DNA of 64,000 nt from Cristatella mucedo. Lineage: Eukaryota > Bryozoa > Phylactolaemata > Cristatellidae. A program made the translations under genes and the position numbers. The stretch covers positions 510,001 to 574,000 of the forward strand of contig WPIO01000113.1 in the NCBI GenBank assembly GCA_009760855.2. Direction: 5' to 3'. The notes beneath the pieces are model-generated. The model was not told where the DNA came from and made no database searches. It saw only the letters and a list, made by a program, of their open reading frames with translations. Below, piece after piece: positions 60,493-64,000 of the stretch (its first letter is position 1; the number at the start of each line of letters is the position of its first letter).

Positions 60493-60687
60493 ACGATATT
60501 CTAAGACTACAGAGACAGAACATTATATCTTTGGGCTTACATAATCAGGAAATATTACTGAATTTGTTGCTATCTGATAAAACCACTCTTTTCTGTATCT
60601 TTTCTTTGAAGCGTCAACTTAATTTCATACTTGATTAAGGTTATTTAACCCGCTATTTATATTTATCTTTTTTCTCCATATTTACAG

Positions 60688-60994
60688 TTCAGTTAACTTT
60701 TTACCTCTCAGTTACAGTTTGTGTCTGTCCAGCATTAATTTCGGCCTCTCTTCAACTCTCCTTCCTATCTCTCTATTATTCAATCAGTCGCTCTCCGTGT
60801 CTCCCATCAGAACTTTACAGACAGCACTCTTTAGTTTGATTCGAGGCAATCTATCAGAGGTTTATCCCGAAAGTGGAGCGAAAGCTCTACATGTACACCA
60901 TTCCGCTACGTATGTGTACTTTCAAAAGCTTCCATGTGAATTGCAAATATTTGATAAACGGCATTTATATTCTTGCTGTCCTAGCTACGAATGA
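60688..60994 (+). CDS. Candidate terminal exon, unknown protein
   Basis: After a pyrimidine-rich acceptor (tttctccatatttacag, ending 60,687) an open frame of about 100 residues runs to a TGA at 60,992-60,994. It contains LSVSPIRTLQTALFSLIRGN, a sequon NLS, SATYVYFQKLPCELQIFDKR and a C-terminal HLYSCCPSYE. An AATAAA signal lies 61 nt downstream (61,055-61,060). The acceptor phase would be 2, unlike the six-cysteine exons. I recognise no family, and it may be chance. Confidence 0.3.
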
Positions 60995-61054
60995 ATGGAT
61001 TAAGTAAGCAGGGTTTGATTTATTATTCTAATAATCTTTAGTAGCTCATTTAAA

Positions 61055-61060
61055 AATAAA
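61055..61060 (+). terminator. AATAAA polyadenylation signal candidate
   Basis: This hexamer is placed plausibly after the possible terminal exon ending at 60,994. In AT-rich DNA the hexamer is common, so on its own it is weak evidence. Confidence 0.25.
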
Positions 61061-62290
61061 TGAATTGCCGCTTTCTATAACCACTTTATTCTCTAATTAA
61101 ATTGTCATTTTGTTGTTAAAAAATTGGGAAACTATTCATACTTGACAGCTGGCCCACTCCATAATAATCTTTACTGAATGCCTGAGCAGCCGATCTAGAC
61201 AGAAGGGAGAATCGTGTTGAATTTCGAGCTCACGTTGGATGGATTTTTAGAGATTTAAAAGTGATCGATGGAAGGATGATAAAATTTTATACAGAGCCAC
61301 TTGTGGTATAATGCACCATCTGAACCAGATTAAATAAGGATGACTGCAAAAAAATAAATTCTTACCCAACCCCGAGGTCAGCACTGTGCATTCTCAGCAT
61401 GCGCGAGTTTGACATATCTGCAGCCGAAAAAGGGCTGCTATTGTGAAGTCCATTAGTATATTATGATGACAGGCAGCCTGTTTGAAGACTCGAGCCCAAT
61501 ACGGCTATAGTATGCTGCACGAAAAAAACATCTAAATACTGTTAGGTCAATTTAAAACTACGATTCCATTAGAGCCACTACGCTGTATCATAATTTGGAA
61601 AAATTATATAAATAATTTCTCAGTAGTTTGAGCTTGTGCTGGCAACTCAGCTCACTGCGGTCGTTTAGCCATGCTTCTTACCAACCATAAAGCCTCTGAA
61701 GACCTTCACCTTAGCCCTCTATGCGCCAATAATCTCGTCATCTGGTTATTTTACATATAATCTCGGAGAAAATATAAAAAATACGTGGCTGTGATATTTG
61801 TAAAGCCTTTAAGATTGTCTGGAAATATCCTGCTCTTGAATCTAAGGATTAAAGAATTATATATAGAAATTTAGAAAGGAACTTGCAAAAGTTCACTCTC
61901 ACAGTCCATTCAGGCTGCATAGCTGCCAAGTTCTCCAGCTTCCTCTAAATTATTTACGGTCTGTCGTCGTTGGCTACAAAAGCTATGGGTTGTATTTACT
62001 ACCGGACAATAATAAAACGGTTACAACTAATTTATGACTCGCCATTAAATTCTCTGTATCAGCTGGATCTAACATTCGACGTTAGTGAAAAATGACTTTG
62101 ATGCGGCATGTTATTACAGGGTTTCAAATTTACTTTGCACCAAATGGGGTTTCATTATTAATTAAAATGCTAGAAATTGCTCTGTTTGTTTAATTTTATA
62201 ATTCTGTGTTTTCCTCCAAGCTATTTTTCTAGGGAATACTTCAATTTGCCCAAAGCCCGAAGTAGCGGTCAATTAATATTACTTTTTCAG
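61061..62290. other. Intron-like, no gene or repeat recognised
   Basis: AT-rich sequence without credible open frames, ending in actttttcag at 62,281-62,290, a strong acceptor for the next exon. Confidence 0.5.
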
Positions 62291-62689
62291 GCCTAGCAAT
62301 CGTCAGGTCGGTTCCTTATTGCGTCTCCAAGTCGTCCGCCTTCACCGTTCGATGCACACTTTTGGGCTTTCAAGACTATGATATGCTAGCAGTCAGTCTG
62401 CTGGTCCGCGAGGAAGGAGTGCCACTGGCTGTAGCTAGATGCGACGTCGACGCTGGCTATTTACTGACTTCACTCGGAGAGCAATTCTTTGCATCAAGTC
62501 AGACATCGTGCACACTTCCTACCCGGCCACCGAACGAGCTAGACGCACATTTTCAGCTTACCCTGTCGAATAATTTGACAGCATCGCTTAGTACACTAAA
62601 CAGTTTGTTTTGCGGTGCCTCATACTTTGATCAGGTTGATGACTGGCATTTTATTGCCGACTCACAATCAAGGAAATCCACGTTATGTT
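62291..62689 (+). CDS. Six-cysteine extracellular module, exon 2 of a matched pair
   Basis: The exon lies between a strong acceptor (actttttcag) and a consensus donor, T|GTAAGT at 62,690. It is exactly 399 nt, phase 1 at both ends. It encodes cysteines at 10, 21, 50, 73, 107 and 132, identical spacing to 51,797-52,195, with FTVRC, ARCDV, LPTRPP, NLTA (sequon at 94) and ending STLC. The two exons share 52 of 132 residues without an indel. They are likely modules of one extracellular or membrane protein, or of tandem paralogues, both on the plus strand 10.5 kb apart. The family is not recognised. The next exon would lie downstream, possibly beyond the window. Confidence 0.8.
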
Positions 62690-62899
62690 GTAAGTAATGG
62701 CATGTGTGTTTGCAAGTATGACAGTTTAAAAAAAAACACTTTCCATATCGGCAGATGATCCGTCCGGTTTCTTTCTGATAGCTAAGCGATCGCATGTTGG
62801 AACCCTATGTTTCGCCTACACGTTCGCTCGGCTAAGTAGAAATCTTTTTCAGTTAAAAGCCCTTTGATTCGATCGCGTTTGGCATGATACATTTTATTA

Positions 62900-63560
62900 T
62901 TTAGATGCTGCAGTGTAATAAAAAATTTGTACAGCCTCCTAGAGCACAAAATCTCTCTAGATACTTTACATATGCTGTAAATAAGCGTGATCACATTGTT
63001 AGTGATAGCTTGCACAATGCTGGTAAGCATGACGTGGTTAGAGGTGACATGCACAAGGTCAGAATGCAAATATGGCGAATTGCAGCATGCACAGTGTCAG
63101 CAGCATAAGCACATAATAGACGATTCACAAGGACCCACTGAATGCTGGGATACATATGTGCATTTAATCATATTTGTATAAATGTCACTCAGTAAAGGGA
63201 TGTCGTGACCTCAGTCGGAAATGAGTTTCAAGCTTTAGGAGCATAGTAACTAGAGGCCTGGTCTGCAAAGAATTTGGGAATCGTCATGTGTGTTGATAGG
63301 CGACTTGATTTACATACACTGGTGATAAGATGCTTAACCTGGTTGGGAAGTAGTTCTGATAGGCAGGCAGGCAGTTGGGAAGTAGTTCTGGTAGGCAGGC
63401 TGGAGCGAGAAAATAAAGGGATTTAAAAGTGAGCGAAAGAAAGTTGAATTCGATGCGCTCCGGGATTGGTGGCAGGCGCAGGTCGGCTGGGCGAGAGCTG
63501 GCTTGACGTTGAAACTGCGACCCTCGCGACAAAGATGTATAGCTGATTTTGCACCAAATT
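62900..63560 (-). mobile_element. LINE-A 3' end, diverged
   Basis: The reverse strand shows a decayed C-terminal segment (IEFNFLSLTFKSLYFLAPAC at about 63,400-63,450), 3' UTR and a short hairpin remnant at 62,935-62,975. A roughly 35-bp local duplication lies near 63,345-63,400. Confidence 0.65.
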
Positions 63561-63594
63561 TAAGAATCTAATTAAGCAGACCAATAATAGTAAC

Positions 63595-64000
63595 ACTAGC
63601 AATAACATACTTCAATCTCTTTCTAGGTGCATTAAATTTGCTTCAAAGGAAACAAGATCAATCACAGTCATTATTGAAAACAAGGACCAGCCGCCCGGGT
63701 TCGGTCTAGGAGTAAGCGTTTAGCCTTCAACGAGTAATAATAGTAATACACTTGATTAAGCGCCTTCAGAGAGATCAATCTCTTTCTAGGCGCTTTCCAT
63801 TTGCTGAAAAGAAAAAACGATCGAATGATGAATGGACTTAGCTGTATTGTTTCCTTAAACGATGCTCGCAAGAACTTTGATTATTGGAAGTATTCTGCAG
63901 CTAACAACGAACGCCGGTCAGCTCGCTCTATGTCGGGAAGCGAGAACGATAGACCAGCAAGTAGTGAGTCTAGAAGTCGAGATGGGGTGCTACAAATGCA
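63595..64000 (-). mobile_element. LINE-A 3' end running out of the window
   Basis: The hairpin aaagcgcctagaaagagatt...aggcgctta with an ATT-type tail lies at 63,735-63,800. From 63,880 to the window end the reverse strand matches the C-terminal coding segment. A second partial hairpin at 63,605-63,655 suggests a small nested or duplicated 3' end. Confidence 0.65.

Overview
This is a stretch of animal (metazoan) nuclear genome, most likely from an invertebrate. It has no operon-like gene packing. It holds arrays of C2H2 zinc fingers joined by TGERP linkers, coding exons with GT/AG splice signals, tRNA-headed SINEs, L2/CR1-type LINEs, a hAT transposon and an LTR-retrotransposon gag fragment. 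I cannot name the species or phylum. Most of the window is repeats; real host coding sequence is a small fraction.

Left part (about 1-44,900): a zinc-finger-centred tandem duplication. Unit 1 (about 1,250-18,800) and unit 2 (about 20,290-40,850) match almost from end to end at an offset of 18.8-19.5 kb, and each ends in a C2H2 zinc-finger array: ZNF1 at 18,005-18,679 and ZNF2 at 36,539-37,888. A third, older array (ZNF3, 43,106-43,970) carries stops and frameshifts. The units are full of 5'-truncated LINE copies, here called LINE-A, LINE-B and LINE-C. Several copies are present in only one unit, so they arrived after the duplication. A 2.8-kb LINE-B copy sits inside the last finger of ZNF2, and the rest of that finger resumes at 40,728.

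Right part (about 44,900-64,000): less duplicated and AT-richer. It holds a minus-strand hAT transposase pseudogene (about 45,191-47,960) split by a LINE-A copy, a fairly complete but decayed LINE-A on the plus strand (54,300-56,940), and a second minus-strand LINE-A (58,255-60,145) whose coding part is almost identical to the one in the hAT. Four tRNA-headed SINE insertions also lie here or nearby. Between these repeats are exon-like stretches that no repeat explains.

The best candidate for something undescribed is a pair of exons at 51,797-52,195 and 62,291-62,689. Both are exactly 399 nt, both are bounded by phase-1 splice sites, and they align without a gap over 132 residues with 52 identities. 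They share six cysteines at the same positions and one N-glycosylation sequon. I do not recognise the fold. They look like repeated extracellular modules of one secreted or membrane protein, or of two neighbouring paralogues.

The mobile elements appear to work as a system. LINE-A copies end in a conserved hairpin followed by (ATT)n. SINE-1 has a tRNA-like head and carries the same 3' hairpin, so it is probably moved by LINE-A-type machinery.
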